From Scytonematopsis contorta HA4267-MV1 (lineage in GTDB: Bacteria > Cyanobacteriota > Cyanobacteriia > Cyanobacteriales > Nostocaceae), in the NCBI GenBank assembly GCA_019359035.1, contig JAHHIC010000043.1, positions 62,001-126,000 on the forward strand: a DNA stretch of 64,000 nucleotides. The letters run 5' to 3'. The notes beneath the pieces were generated by a model. The model was not told the DNA's origin. It saw nothing but the letters and a program-made list of their open reading frames with translations, and did no database searches. The position numbers were made by a program, and so were the translations under genes. Of the stretch, positions 19,522 through 28,198 are shown piece after piece (the stretch's first letter is position 1; the number at the start of each line of letters is the position of its first letter).

Positions 19522-19848
19522 GTCACTTCTTCAAGTACGTAAGTGTTTTATAAAAACTATTACGTAAGTGTATTTATATTAAACATTAATTAAATAAAAA
19601 ATTATTTGCACCTAAATTTATCTGATTTTTATACATCACTATTTGCTGTGAATTTTACTTGAAGTATTGGAGATAACATTTCTCTTTTGCCAAAATGTTA
19701 TGTATATTTTGAAAATAACGAACCTGTAAAATCACATAAACAACGATGGGCTTCCTAAGTGTTTATGCCATAAGTACTTAGAAATAACATTATTAGCCCG
19801 TACGTAAATTGATTGTTTGAAATGCATCTCACCAGTTAGGAAAAAGTT

Positions 19849-21867
19849 ATGACAAACGTATTTGAAAAAAACTCGGCATCTATTCCATCAACATCTTATC
19901 AAAATGGTACACCACCTGAACTAAAGTTAAATTTAACTCAAACTAATGTTTTTATCAATCGCCCTAGCACACCAATTGCCCCTAATTTAGAAATTATTGA
20001 CGCAGATGGTGGTACTTTGCCTGGGGCAAGGGTTTTTATTGATAATTACAATCCTACTCAAGATAGTCTTGGTATTACTGGACAAACTGGTAGTAGTGGT
20101 AGCATTAATAACAGCGCAATCACTTGGAACTTCGATGCGAGCGCTGGTGTGCTGACCTTAAGTGGTATTGCGGATAATGCAGCTTACCAGAGTGCCTTGC
20201 GTCAAGTAACTTACAGTAGTGCAAACGCAAATTCCATTAACACATCCCGTAACATTCAATTTGTCCTCGGTAATTTACTATCCAATCCAGAAAATGGTCA
20301 CTTCTACGAATTTGTTGAGAGAATGGGTATTTCTTGGACAAATTCTAATACTGAGGCTAACAGCAGAAGCTATTTTGGGCTTCAGGGTTATTTAGTAACT
20401 ATTACCTCAGCAAGAGAACAAGCTTTTATTAAAGAACGGGTACAAGGAAATGGTTGGATTGGAGGTAGCGATGAATCTACACCAAATGATTGGCGATGGG
20501 TCACAGGTCCAGAAGGAATAGAAGATAATAATAGAGGTCGTTCTTTTTGGTCTGGAGGAGCAACTGGTAGTCCTGTTCAAGGTAGCTATTCCAATTGGCA
20601 AACTGGTGAACCTAATAATTTAGGCGGTAATGAATCATATGCTCATATCATCGGCAACCCTAATGCATATTCTTCATTAGGAGGAGAAGCTATCGGTAAA
20701 TGGAATGACCTTGCAAACTCAGGAGCTAGCGGCGCATTTACACCTCTGGGTTATGTTGTTGAGTATGGCGGCTTTGCTGATAGTCCAACTTTAAAACTCA
20801 GTGGCACTGTTTCTGTTAATGTAGCAAATCGTCCCTTTGCAATTACAGGCGGTAGCAACCTCGTCTACCGTAGTAATACGACAGGAAATAATCTGGTTTG
20901 GCAGCTAAATGGCTCAACCCTTGTCGATTCTGCGGAGATTACAGCAGTTCCAGACAAAAATTGGAAGATGATTGCTGCTGGTGATTTTAATGGCGACACT
21001 AAAGATGACCTACTTTGGCGCAACGAGGTTACTGGTGAAAATGCCATTTGGTTGATGGACGGATTTAATAACTTGAATCCAGATAGAAGTTCTCAAAGAT
21101 TCCTCCCACGAATCGAAGATGTAAATTGGAAAATGATTACCGCAGCTGACTTTAACGGGGATGGAAAAGATGATATCCTTTGGCGTCACAGTCGTACCGG
21201 CGAAAATGCAATTTGGTTAATGGATGCGACCATCGTCACTAGCGATAATAGCTATGCTTTTGATGGACAATTTATGGGTACAAGGTTTGTGAGAGATACC
21301 AACTGGAAAATGGTTGGAGCAGGTGATTTTGATGGTGACGGAAAGGCTGATATTGCATGGCGCAATGAAGTTTCCGGAGAAAATGCTATTTGGTTAATGG
21401 ATGGTAGCAGGTCTAAAGTCGGAGGTGAAAAATTCATCACAAGTGTAGCTGGTACTGACTGGAAGATTGATGCGATTGGTGATTTTGATGGCAATGGCAA
21501 ATCAGACCTCGCTTGGCGTAATCGTAGAACAGGAGAAAATGCGATTTGGTATTTAGACGCATCTCGAACTAATAGTGCTGGTAACTTTTTCACATCGGGG
21601 CAGTTTATCGTAGATGAAAACAATAGACCTTTAGTAGTTCCGGGTACTGATTGGAGAATTGAGGCTGCTGGAGATACAAATGGTGATGGCAAGTCCGATT
21701 TAATCTGGCGTAATTATGGTAATGGGGTAGATTCCGATACTGGCGCAGTCTGGCGTATGGATGGTGCTATTGGCACTTCTATAACTAGAGAGTTTATCAC
21801 TCGTAATGGTTCTAAAGCCCTTACTGGTGACCTCAACTGGGAGATTATTGACTCCTATGTCGCTTAA
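19849..21867 (+). CDS. C-type-lectin-like / FG-GAP repeat protein, paralogue 5
   Basis: 672 aa, last of the array. Cadherin-like domain (PPELKLNLTQTNVFINRPS...DADGGTLPGARVFIDNYN), lectin-like domain (WIGGSDESTPNDWRWV, EPNNLGGNESY, GKWNDL, YVVEYGG), then FG-GAP repeats. The stretch from NWKMITAADFNGDGKDDILW through FMGTRFVRDTNWKMVGAG to GSRSKxGGEKFIT is almost identical to paralogue 1 at protein and DNA level, which points to gene conversion or recent duplication across about 10 kb. Tail DLNWEIIDSYVA. ATG preceded by AGGAAAAAG. A GGGAGTGGGG-type STRR follows the stop, and the convergent coaBC gene ends 35 bases away. Confidence 0.85.
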   Translation: MTNVFEKNSASIPSTSYQNGTPPELKLNLTQTNVFINRPSTPIAPNLEIIDADGGTLPGARVFIDNYNPTQDSLGITGQTGSSGSINNSAITWNFDASAGVLTLSGIADNAAYQSALRQVTYSSANANSINTSRNIQFVLGNLLSNPENGHFYEFVERMGISWTNSNTEANSRSYFGLQGYLVTITSAREQAFIKERVQGNGWIGGSDESTPNDWRWVTGPEGIEDNNRGRSFWSGGATGSPVQGSYSNWQTGEPNNLGGNESYAHIIGNPNAYSSLGGEAIGKWNDLANSGASGAFTPLGYVVEYGGFADSPTLKLSGTVSVNVANRPFAITGGSNLVYRSNTTGNNLVWQLNGSTLVDSAEITAVPDKNWKMIAAGDFNGDTKDDLLWRNEVTGENAIWLMDGFNNLNPDRSSQRFLPRIEDVNWKMITAADFNGDGKDDILWRHSRTGENAIWLMDATIVTSDNSYAFDGQFMGTRFVRDTNWKMVGAGDFDGDGKADIAWRNEVSGENAIWLMDGSRSKVGGEKFITSVAGTDWKIDAIGDFDGNGKSDLAWRNRRTGENAIWYLDASRTNSAGNFFTSGQFIVDENNRPLVVPGTDWRIEAAGDTNGDGKSDLIWRNYGNGVDSDTGAVWRMDGAIGTSITREFITRNGSKALTGDLNWEIIDSYVA

Positions 21868-21901
21868 TGAAAAAGGGGGAGTGGGGAGTGGGAGCGGGAG
21901 C

Positions 21902-23092
21902 TTAATGAAGGATGAAATCAAATAAATGATGAGCCATTTCTAATTTAGTACAGTGGGTAATTTCTAATTTACCCCCTTGTTTATCTAAAAATATTGCTTG
22001 GTTATTGTCGCTACCAAAACCACTATCTAATTTATCAATGGGGTTAGCGACAATTGCGTCCAAGTTTTTACGCTGCATTTTTTCTAAAGCTGGGGTTACT
22101 ATATCCCCTGTTTGAGCGGCAAATCCTATTAAACGTTGATGCGGTTGTTTGTGGGTCGCTAATTCCGCGACTATATCTCCCACGCTTTCCAAGGGCAATG
22201 CTTGCGGGAGATTTTTCTTGGGTAATTTTTCTTGACTGTAATCTCGTGGTTTAACATCTGCTACTGCTGCTGACATTAATATTACATCTGCTGTTTGTAA
22301 GCTACGTAGCATTTCTTGGCGCATTTCTTCGGCATTAACGACTGAAACTGCTTCTACTCCTAGGGGTACATCCCAATTTGCTGAAGCATGTACAAGTTTC
22401 ACTCTAGCCCCTCGGTGTAGGGCTGCTTGTGCTAAAGCTAACCCCATTTTACCCGTAGCTGGGTTGCCAATAAATCTTACTGGGTCGAGATACTCTCGCG
22501 TCCCTCCGGTAGCAATTAAAACCTTTTTACCAGCTAAATCTCGTTTGCCTGCTGTATGTAATAGAGATTTTATATAAGCCAAAATTTCTGGGGGTTCTGC
22601 CATCCTTCCTGCACCGACTCTATCGCAAGCTAATAACCCTGATGCAGTACCCATACTATGATATCTAGCATCTATTAATAATTTTTTCCAATTACGTTGC
22701 ACAGCTACCTGCTCCCACATATCAGTATTCATTGCTGGTACTAATAATATTGGACAGCTAGAAGCTAATACAGTGTTGGTGAGTAAATTATCGGCTATTC
22801 CCCAAGTTAATTTTCCTAAGGTATTAGCTGTTAAAGGAGCTATAAGAAAAATTTCTGCCCATTCTCCCAATTCTATATGCAACGGACGGGAGTTTTTAGG
22901 TTGCCAAAAGTCTTCGTCAGTATAAGCACAATGGCGAGAAAGGGTGGAAAAAGTCAAGGGGGTAATAAATTGTTGTGCGGAGTTAGTGAGAATAACTCGC
23001 ACTTCCACTCCTGTTTTAAACAAAGTGGAAACAACTTCGCAAATTTTATAAGCAGCAATACCCCCACCAACTCCAATTAAAACTCTAGCCAT
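21902..23092 (-). CDS. coaBC: Bifunctional phosphopantothenoylcysteine decarboxylase / phosphopantothenate-cysteine ligase
   Basis: 396 aa, the usual length. It carries two steps of coenzyme A synthesis: CoaB joins 4'-phosphopantothenate to cysteine using CTP, and CoaC, an FMN flavoprotein, decarboxylates the product to 4'-phosphopantetheine. The N-terminal CoaC part shows VGGGIAAYK, the likely catalytic His in [10 protein letters not shown], the substrate-clamp motif PAMNTDMW and [10 protein letters not shown]. The C-terminal CoaB part begins near residue 187 with [27 protein letters not shown] and contains SAAVADVKP and a Lys-rich KLPKKN segment. In transcription order it is preceded by the small DUF2555-like gene on the same strand. 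The intervening 180 bases are filled by STRR arrays. Confidence 0.95.
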   Translation of the reverse strand: MARVLIGVGGGIAAYKICEVVSTLFKTGVEVRVILTNSAQQFITPLTFSTLSRHCAYTDEDFWQPKNSRPLHIELGEWAEIFLIAPLTANTLGKLTWGIADNLLTNTVLASSCPILLVPAMNTDMWEQVAVQRNWKKLLIDARYHSMGTASGLLACDRVGAGRMAEPPEILAYIKSLLHTAGKRDLAGKKVLIATGGTREYLDPVRFIGNPATGKMGLALAQAALHRGARVKLVHASANWDVPLGVEAVSVVNAEEMRQEMLRSLQTADVILMSAAVADVKPRDYSQEKLPKKNLPQALPLESVGDIVAELATHKQPHQRLIGFAAQTGDIVTPALEKMQRKNLDAIVANPIDKLDSGFGSDNNQAIFLDKQGGKLEITHCTKLEMAHHLFDFILH

Positions 23093-23099
23093 TGCTTCA

Positions 23100-23266
23100 C
23101 CTGTTGACAGTTGACGGTTGACGGTTGTCGGTTGACGGTTGACGGTTGTCTGTTGTCGGTTGTAGATTATCGATTATCAATATTAAATAATTCGCCAGCG
23201 CTCAGTAAGCAGTAAGCAGTCAACAGTGAACAGTCAGCAGTCAGCAGTCAACAGTCAACAACCAAC
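23100..23266. repeat. STRR arrays (GTTGACGG and CAGTCAA heptamers)
   Basis: Two blocks, 23100-23165 (units of GGTTGAC/GGTTGTC) and 23205-23266 (units of AGTCAAC/AGTCAGC/AGTAAGC), separate coaBC from the DUF2555-like gene. Similar units recur at 24275 and 33439. Confidence 0.85.
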
Positions 23267-23271
23267 AAATA

Positions 23272-23484
23272 TTAAGCTTCATCGTAGGGTTCTAAGTCAA
23301 GAAGGTGAATGTAGGATTCAACTAGTTCTGGACGTTGAAAGGCAATTGCTCTTAGTAAATGCCAATCATTTAAACCCTCGAAAGCATTGCTGTAGTTATC
23401 TTGTTCGAGACGTGTCGCTAGTGTTTCCACGTCTTGTGGAGTCATAGCAGCAATATCTTTTCTGGAAATACTTAAACTTTTCAT
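23272..23484 (-). CDS. Small conserved cyanobacterial protein (DUF2555-like)
   Basis: 70 aa, soluble, acidic, no membrane segment. The sequence MKSLSISRKDIAAMTPQD...GLNDWHLLRAIAFQRPELVE...LDLEPYDEA matches my memory of the DUF2555 family, a short cyanobacterial protein often found next to coaBC. Function unknown. The gene lies immediately upstream of coaBC in transcription order, so co-transcription is plausible despite the STRR spacer. The longer plus-strand frame over the same bases has no such conservation. Confidence 0.75.
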   Translation of the reverse strand: MKSLSISRKDIAAMTPQDVETLATRLEQDNYSNAFEGLNDWHLLRAIAFQRPELVESYIHLLDLEPYDEA

Positions 23485-23633
23485 TATGCTTGCCCCTCCC
23501 TCTGTGAATTAGCAGCTAAAGCAATGCAGCTTGATTAAAGTTGCTCTCTGTGCGGCCTCCCATATATATTACTCATTAGTTGGGGTGAATTTCGTGAAAA
23601 TTATCGGGAATTTTACCAGATTTTGTAAAATTT

Positions 23634-24272
23634 TTATGACCTTGGTTTAACAATTACCTTTTGAATAAAGTCCCGTAGTTTCACTAGCATCTCTGGACGG
23701 ATTTCGTGTCCCATATCAAATTCATGGTAGTCCACTGCGACTTTTAGGGATTCTAGCGTCGTTTTGGCGTTGATTGCTGCTTGCAAAGGCACAACATTAT
23801 CCTGTCTGCCATGCATAATCAGAGCCGGAGGAAAATTATCTTTAAGTTCTGTTGCAGCACCCGGATGTAAGTAGCCGCTCATTGAGACTAAACCAGCAAA
23901 AGGAAATCTTAACCCCACGTCTAAGGTCATGGCTCCACCTTGGGAAAAACCACTTAGTATAGTACGTGACAAAGGTATACCAGTGTAACCCTCTAAAGCT
24001 AGTAACCACCCAATTAATGTATCTCGACTTTCAGTCAAACCTTGATACATATTTTCCATCCGCAAATCGTACCATGCTCTACCTGTGGGGGAATAAGGGT
24101 AAGGGTTAGGAGCGTTGGGGAAGATAAAATGGAAATCAGGAAGATTAAAAAACGGCAATAAAGACTCTACATCCTGTGCATTAGCTCCCCAGCCGTGTAA
24201 TGTGACAATTAAACCGCTAGCTGGTTGCCCTGTTTTTGGGGGATAGTCAACAAATTCTAGAGAGTTTACCAT
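23634..24272 (-). CDS. Alpha/beta hydrolase, phospholipase/carboxylesterase family
   Basis: 212 aa, the normal size for the Abhydrolase_2 (carboxylesterase/thioesterase) family. The catalytic triad is visible: Ser in GFSQGG, Asp in GRQDNVVP and His in DMGHEI. An oxyanion-loop-like LHGWGA stands near the N-terminus. No signal peptide, so a cytoplasmic enzyme acting on short acyl esters or lysophospholipids is expected; the natural substrate cannot be told from sequence. Its start is followed upstream by an STRR array and a divergently placed WG-repeat gene. Confidence 0.9.
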   Translation of the reverse strand: MVNSLEFVDYPPKTGQPASGLIVTLHGWGANAQDVESLLPFFNLPDFHFIFPNAPNPYPYSPTGRAWYDLRMENMYQGLTESRDTLIGWLLALEGYTGIPLSRTILSGFSQGGAMTLDVGLRFPFAGLVSMSGYLHPGAATELKDNFPPALIMHGRQDNVVPLQAAINAKTTLESLKVAVDYHEFDMGHEIRPEMLVKLRDFIQKVIVKPRS

Positions 24273-24274
24273 TG

Positions 24275-24385
24275 CTCGTCAATCGTTGGTCAATAGTCAA
24301 TAGTCAATGGTCATTGGTCATTTGTCAACTGGGGAGTGGGGAGTTGGGAGTGGGGAGTTGGGAGTGGGGAGTGGGGAGTAGGGAA
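24275..24385. repeat. STRR arrays (GTCAATA and GGGGAGT heptamers)
   Basis: GGTCAAT/AGTCAAT units (24280-24330) run into GGGGAGT/TGGGAGT units (24331-24382). The same GGGGAGT unit occurs inside the coding sequence of an NRPS gene at 54425. Confidence 0.85.
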
Positions 24386-24491
24386 TTGCGACTTGTCACA
24401 CTATGGTCTTTTCCCTAACCATTATTTTTGTCATAGTTGGGTAATCTTACGAATTCTTGGTATCCAACTCCAAATTATCCTTATTAATGCT

Positions 24492-25508
24492 ATGGAATAT
24501 TACAAACGCGATAATCGTCAAAAAAACCAAAATAAAATACTGTTTCAAGTCCTTATCGGATTGGGAGTTATCGCAGCAATATTTCTGAGTAATAATTATT
24601 TTGTACTTTCATCACCTAGTTTAACAAATCCTAAAATTCATCTACCTAGCTATATTATCAGCGTAAGTAATGCTAATTATGCTATTAAGCCACAGTTTGA
24701 CAATGCCGGAAGCTTCTCTGAAGGACTAGCAGCGGTCAAAATTGCAACTAAGTGGTTTTTCATTAACAAAAATGCGAAAGCTATAATTCGTCCTCAAGTC
24801 GATAGTGCTGGAAGTTTTTCTGAGGGTTTGGCAAGAATAAATATTAATGAAAAAGAGGGATTTATTAATAAGAAGGGGTCAATCGTTATCAGACCACAAT
24901 TTGATGAAGTGAGAGATTTTTCTGGGGGACTAGCTGCAGTTAGTGTTAAAGGTATAGCTGGGCTAAGTGCTAACGGTAATTATGGCTATATAAATAAGCA
25001 AGGTAGATTTGTTATTAAACCGCTGTTTGGAGCTGCTGGTGAGTTTTCTGAAGAGTTAGCTCCTGTGAGGTTTATTGGTAAGGGCTATGGTTATATTGAT
25101 AAAAGTGGTCATATTGTCATTAAACCCCAATTTTATGATGCTTATTCTTTCCGTGAAGGATTAGCCTCTGTGCGAGGGGGGTATATTAATAAGAATGGTC
25201 AGTTGGTTATAGAGAGTGGTGGTTATACTTCTGGTTTTTCTGAGGGACTTGCTACGGTACAGAGAGGAGAATTGGTAGGGTATATTAATAAGCGGGGTGT
25301 ATTTGTAATTCAGCCCCAGTTCGGTAATGCTTCGGAGTTTTCTCAAGGTCTTGCTGCGGTGTCAATTAGCGGGAAGTGGGGATATATTAATAAAAACGGT
25401 CGTGTGGTAATTCAGCCTCAATTTGATAATGCATTAAAATTTTCGGAAGGGTTAGCTGCGGTGGAAGTTGGTGGTAAGTGGGGATATATTAGGCGTCCAC
25501 TCAAGTAA
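24492..25508 (+). CDS. WG-repeat protein with N-terminal membrane anchor
   Basis: 338 aa from the ATG at 24492 (MEYYKRDNRQ). An upstream in-frame ATG at 24336 lies inside the GGGGAGT repeat and is rejected as a start. Residues about 20-40 form one hydrophobic segment (VLIGLGVIAAIFL) that can serve as signal anchor. The rest is about nine WG/KWG-type repeats of roughly 35 aa, each of the form (W)GYINKxGxxVIxPQFDxAxxFSEGLAxV. Such repeats build beta-rich domains of unknown, probably binding, function. An outward-facing anchored protein is the likely topology. Its 3' end lies 48 bases from purH, but the unrelated function argues against a dedicated operon. Confidence 0.85.
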   Translation: MEYYKRDNRQKNQNKILFQVLIGLGVIAAIFLSNNYFVLSSPSLTNPKIHLPSYIISVSNANYAIKPQFDNAGSFSEGLAAVKIATKWFFINKNAKAIIRPQVDSAGSFSEGLARININEKEGFINKKGSIVIRPQFDEVRDFSGGLAAVSVKGIAGLSANGNYGYINKQGRFVIKPLFGAAGEFSEELAPVRFIGKGYGYIDKSGHIVIKPQFYDAYSFREGLASVRGGYINKNGQLVIESGGYTSGFSEGLATVQRGELVGYINKRGVFVIQPQFGNASEFSQGLAAVSISGKWGYINKNGRVVIQPQFDNALKFSEGLAAVEVGGKWGYIRRPLK

Positions 25509-25556
25509 AATAGTTTTCTACCTGCTATTTCACATTGCGAAGGGAACTTGGGAATT

Positions 25557-27095
25557 ATGGCGCGTCTAGCACTGCTGAGTGTATCTAATAAGACTGGTTT
25601 GATTGACCTTGCTCGAAGTTTAGTTGAAGAGTTTGGCTTTGATTTAATCAGCAGTGGAGGCACGGCTAAAGCTTTAAAAGATGCTGGTTTACCTGTTACT
25701 AAAGTTTCAGATTATACGGGTTCTCCAGAAATTTTAGGCGGACGAGTTAAGACTTTACATCCCCGGATTCATGGTGGTATTTTAGCCCGTCGAGATATGG
25801 AAGATGATGTGAGGGATTTGGAAAATAATCAAATTCGTCCTATTGATTTGGTTGTGGTAAATCTCTACCCTTTTGAGCAGACGATAGCGAAAGAAGGTGT
25901 TACTTTGGTTGAAGCGGTCGAACAAATTGATATTGGTGGGCCTGCGATGTTACGTGCTGCATCGAAAAATTTTGCTCATTTAACGGTGTTGTGCAACCCG
26001 AAACAGTATGATGATTATTTGGAACAGCTGCGTCAACATGGGGAAGTACCCTTAGATTTTCGTCAAAAGTGTGCTTTAAAGGGATTTTTACATACTTCTG
26101 AATACGACCAAACAATCTCAGCTTATTTGAGTGAACTCACTCCAGAGTCGGAAACAGGTTCATCTTTCTCTGTTTCTGGTAAACAATTACAGGCTTTGCG
26201 CTACGGTGAAAATCCTCATCAAAATGCTGCTTGGTATCAAACAGGAAATTCTCCTACTGGATGGGCTGCTGCGACTAAATTACAAGGAAAGGAACTTAGT
26301 TACAATAATTTAGTCGATTTGGAAGCTGCACGACAAATTATTGCGGAATTTACTGATAGTCCCGCAGCAACTATTATTAAGCATACTAATCCTTGTGGTA
26401 CTGCTTTGGGTAATACTTTACATGAAGCTTATACCAAAGCGTTCAATGCTGACTCTGTTTCTGCTTTTGGTGGTATTGTTGCTTTGAATAGTCCGATTGA
26501 TGCGGCTACTGCTACTGAGCTAAAAAAGACATTTTTAGAGTGCGTAATTGCTCCTGGTTGCGACGATGAAGCAAAAGAAATTTTAGCTGCTAAGTCTAAT
26601 GTGCGGGTTTTAGTTTTACCAGACATGAGCAGTGGTGCAAAACAAACTATTAAAGCTATTGCTGGGGGTTTTCTTGTGCAGGCTGCTGATGATATTGTGG
26701 CTGATTCGAGTTTGTGGCAAGTTGTTAGCGATAGAAAACCTACTGATGATGAGTTAGGGGAATTATTGTTTGCTTGGAAGGTTTGTAAGCACGTTAAGTC
26801 TAATGCCATTGTTGTGAGTAGGGAACGCACTACTTTGGGTGTGGGTGCTGGTCAAATGAACCGGGTGGGTTCGGTTAAAATTGCTTTGGAACAAGCGGGT
26901 GAGAAGACTAAAGGAGCAATTCTTGCTTCTGATGGGTTTTTCCCTTTTGATGATTCTGTCAAAACTGCTGCTAATTACGGTATTACTGCTATTGTCCAAC
27001 CTGGGGGTAGTTTACGCGATGCTGATTCTATTAAGGCTGCTAACGAGTTGGGTTTGGTGATGGTGTTGACTGGTGTTCGTCACTTTTTGCATTAA
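25557..27095 (+). CDS. purH: Bifunctional AICAR formyltransferase / IMP cyclohydrolase
   Basis: 512 aa. It carries the last two steps of de novo purine synthesis: AICAR is formylated with 10-formyl-THF, then FAICAR is closed to IMP. The N-terminal MGS-like cyclohydrolase domain (about 1-190) shows LLSVSNKTGL, SSGGTAKAL, GGRVKTLHPRIHGGIL and DLVVVNLYPF. The C-terminal transformylase domain shows RYGENPHQNA, the KHTNPCG motif with its catalytic Lys-His, and SAFGGIVALN. It ends in LTGVRHFLH, the normal family end. The ATG at 25557 (MARLALLSVSNKTG) is preferred over a TTG nine bases upstream because GAAGGGA lies in RBS position. Intact. Confidence 0.97.
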   Translation: MARLALLSVSNKTGLIDLARSLVEEFGFDLISSGGTAKALKDAGLPVTKVSDYTGSPEILGGRVKTLHPRIHGGILARRDMEDDVRDLENNQIRPIDLVVVNLYPFEQTIAKEGVTLVEAVEQIDIGGPAMLRAASKNFAHLTVLCNPKQYDDYLEQLRQHGEVPLDFRQKCALKGFLHTSEYDQTISAYLSELTPESETGSSFSVSGKQLQALRYGENPHQNAAWYQTGNSPTGWAAATKLQGKELSYNNLVDLEAARQIIAEFTDSPAATIIKHTNPCGTALGNTLHEAYTKAFNADSVSAFGGIVALNSPIDAATATELKKTFLECVIAPGCDDEAKEILAAKSNVRVLVLPDMSSGAKQTIKAIAGGFLVQAADDIVADSSLWQVVSDRKPTDDELGELLFAWKVCKHVKSNAIVVSRERTTLGVGAGQMNRVGSVKIALEQAGEKTKGAILASDGFFPFDDSVKTAANYGITAIVQPGGSLRDADSIKAANELGLVMVLTGVRHFLH

Positions 27096-27138
27096 GTTTT
27101 GAATTTGGAATTTTCAGTTCTGAGTTAAATTCATGTAG

Positions 27139-27206
27139 GATGGGTTAGGCGCATTTGTAAAGGTTATTTGGCGCAGTTTAAGTTAAATGAAGCGCCGTAA
27201 CCCATC
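27139..27206. repeat. GATGGGTTAGGCGC inverted repeat
   Basis: GATGGGTTAGGCGC (27139-27152) is matched by GCGCCGTAACCCATC (27192-27206), with GGCGC in the loop as well. A dispersed intergenic hairpin after purH, possibly its terminator. Confidence 0.7.
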
Positions 27207-27305
27207 ATTTATTGGGCTTAATATATACTTTATAAATTACCTCTGAGTTGGGAGATAAGAGCTTTGGGGTTGCTGACATATTATGTATCTAGGAGGTGAT
27301 AATTA

Positions 27306-27926
27306 ATGTCCTTTGATTCCTATAAAAATGTTGCTGAGGTTCTGAAAGAATATAGTATTGTCTCGCATGAGGAAAATTTTATTGTAGAGACAGAAATTAA
27401 TATTCGCGATGCTTTTAGGGAAGATTTAGAGTTTTCCCTCAGGGAGTTTACTTTTGAAGAGTCAGAGTACGCTATTTGTGAGGCGATTATTTTCCCAATA
27501 TTAAAGGAGATATATCGCAGCTATAGAGAATCTTTTTCGCTATGGAGCCATAAAAGTTTGATTTATGATACTATGCTTTCTGGTATACCAGATTATATTG
27601 TTGCGAAGAAATCCCCTTTAGGTAAAGAGGTTTTTGAACAGCCTTTTTTTGTTGCAGTTGAAGCAAAAAGAGATGATTTTATTAAGGGATGGGGTCAATG
27701 TTTGGCTGAAATGGTGGCTATTCAAAAAATTAATCAGCAATCTGAGTTTCAAAATATTTTTGGTATTGTTTCTAATGGTCAGTTCTGGCAGTTTGGTAAG
27801 CTGAAAAGTAATTTATTCACTAGAGAGATTAAATCCTATACCTTGTCAGATTTGGACATGTTGTTTGCTGCGCTTAATTATATTTTTGTTCAGTGTCGCT
27901 TGGAGTTGGAATTAATGAGTCAATAA
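27306..27926 (+). CDS. Putative PD-(D/E)XK nuclease-like protein
   Basis: 206 aa, soluble. The core GIPDYIVAKK...FFVAVEAKRDDFIKGWGQCLAEM fits the PD-(D/E)XK phosphodiesterase fold, with Asp in PDY and the E-A-K triad forming the metal site; a conserved GQ follows on the next helix. Similar stand-alone proteins are common in cyanobacteria and are often labelled restriction-endonuclease-like, but no methylase or specificity gene is near, so no restriction role can be claimed. The ATG has an unusually strong Shine-Dalgarno: AGGAGGTGAT at 27290-27299. The gene lies alone between purH and the threonine leader region. Confidence 0.7.
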   Translation: MSFDSYKNVAEVLKEYSIVSHEENFIVETEINIRDAFREDLEFSLREFTFEESEYAICEAIIFPILKEIYRSYRESFSLWSHKSLIYDTMLSGIPDYIVAKKSPLGKEVFEQPFFVAVEAKRDDFIKGWGQCLAEMVAIQKINQQSEFQNIFGIVSNGQFWQFGKLKSNLFTREIKSYTLSDLDMLFAALNYIFVQCRLELELMSQ

Positions 27927-27956
27927 AACTGCTCAGAAAATTACACCAAGGGAATG

Positions 27957-27985
27957 TTGACAATCCGGCAGTATTTGGTTATATG
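27957..27985 (+). promoter_or_regulatory. Promoter of the threonine leader / thrS unit
   Basis: A consensus -35 TTGACA (27957-27962) is followed after exactly 17 bases by TATATG (27980-27985). Transcription would start near 27992, about 40 bases before the first leader peptide. Confidence 0.65.
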
Positions 27986-28032
27986 TAAACTATAGGCATG
28001 TTTTTTAATTCAGTAAGTATTTTTAACCAGTA

Positions 28033-28101
28033 ATGGCTATTCAATTATCTCTCGCTACTACTATCACTACCCGAACTACGAGCCACGGAGGTCGTGAATA
28101 G
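28033..28101 (+). CDS. Threonine-rich leader peptide 1
   Basis: A 22-codon ORF, ATG at 28033, TAG at 28099-28101. It contains the run ATTITTRTTS, six Thr among nine residues. It is placed between a good promoter and a terminator hairpin, upstream of a threonyl-tRNA synthetase gene. This is the layout of a transcription-attenuation leader: ribosomes stall at Thr codons when charged tRNA-Thr is scarce. No strong Shine-Dalgarno is visible. Confidence 0.75.
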   Translation: MAIQLSLATTITTRTTSHGGRE

Positions 28102-28131
28102 ATAGCGTGCGTGTAAATGTAAGCATCAATT

Positions 28132-28163
28132 CACCCTCCAGGCGAGACTTTGAGGGTTTTTTG
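28132..28163 (+). terminator. Attenuator terminator 1
   Basis: ACCCTC (28133-28138) pairs with GAGGGT (28152-28157), extendable across CAGGC...ACTTT, and is followed by TTTTTT. It lies 31 bases after the leader-1 stop. The GGAGGT near the end of leader 1 (28087-28092) is partly complementary to its 5' arm and could form the competing antiterminator. Confidence 0.75.
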
Positions 28164-28198
28164 TTGTAATTAAATTTTTTCCATTTTCACTAATACAT

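Noticed and set aside
9613-21867. Diversity-generating retroelement acting on the C-type-lectin domains
   Set aside because: No reverse transcriptase or template repeat is in the window, and the lectin domain is internal rather than at the C-terminus.
23226-23447. 73-codon plus-strand ORF opposite the DUF2555-like gene
   Set aside because: It begins in STRR sequence and is antisense to a conserved small gene.
23100-24385. Possible CRISPR arrays
   Set aside because: Units are 7 bases with no unique spacers; these are STRR heptamer repeats.
24336-24491. N-terminal extension of the WG-repeat protein (MGSWEWGVGSG...)
   Set aside because: It is translation of the GGGGAGT repeat array; the ATG at 24492 begins the conserved part and the membrane anchor.
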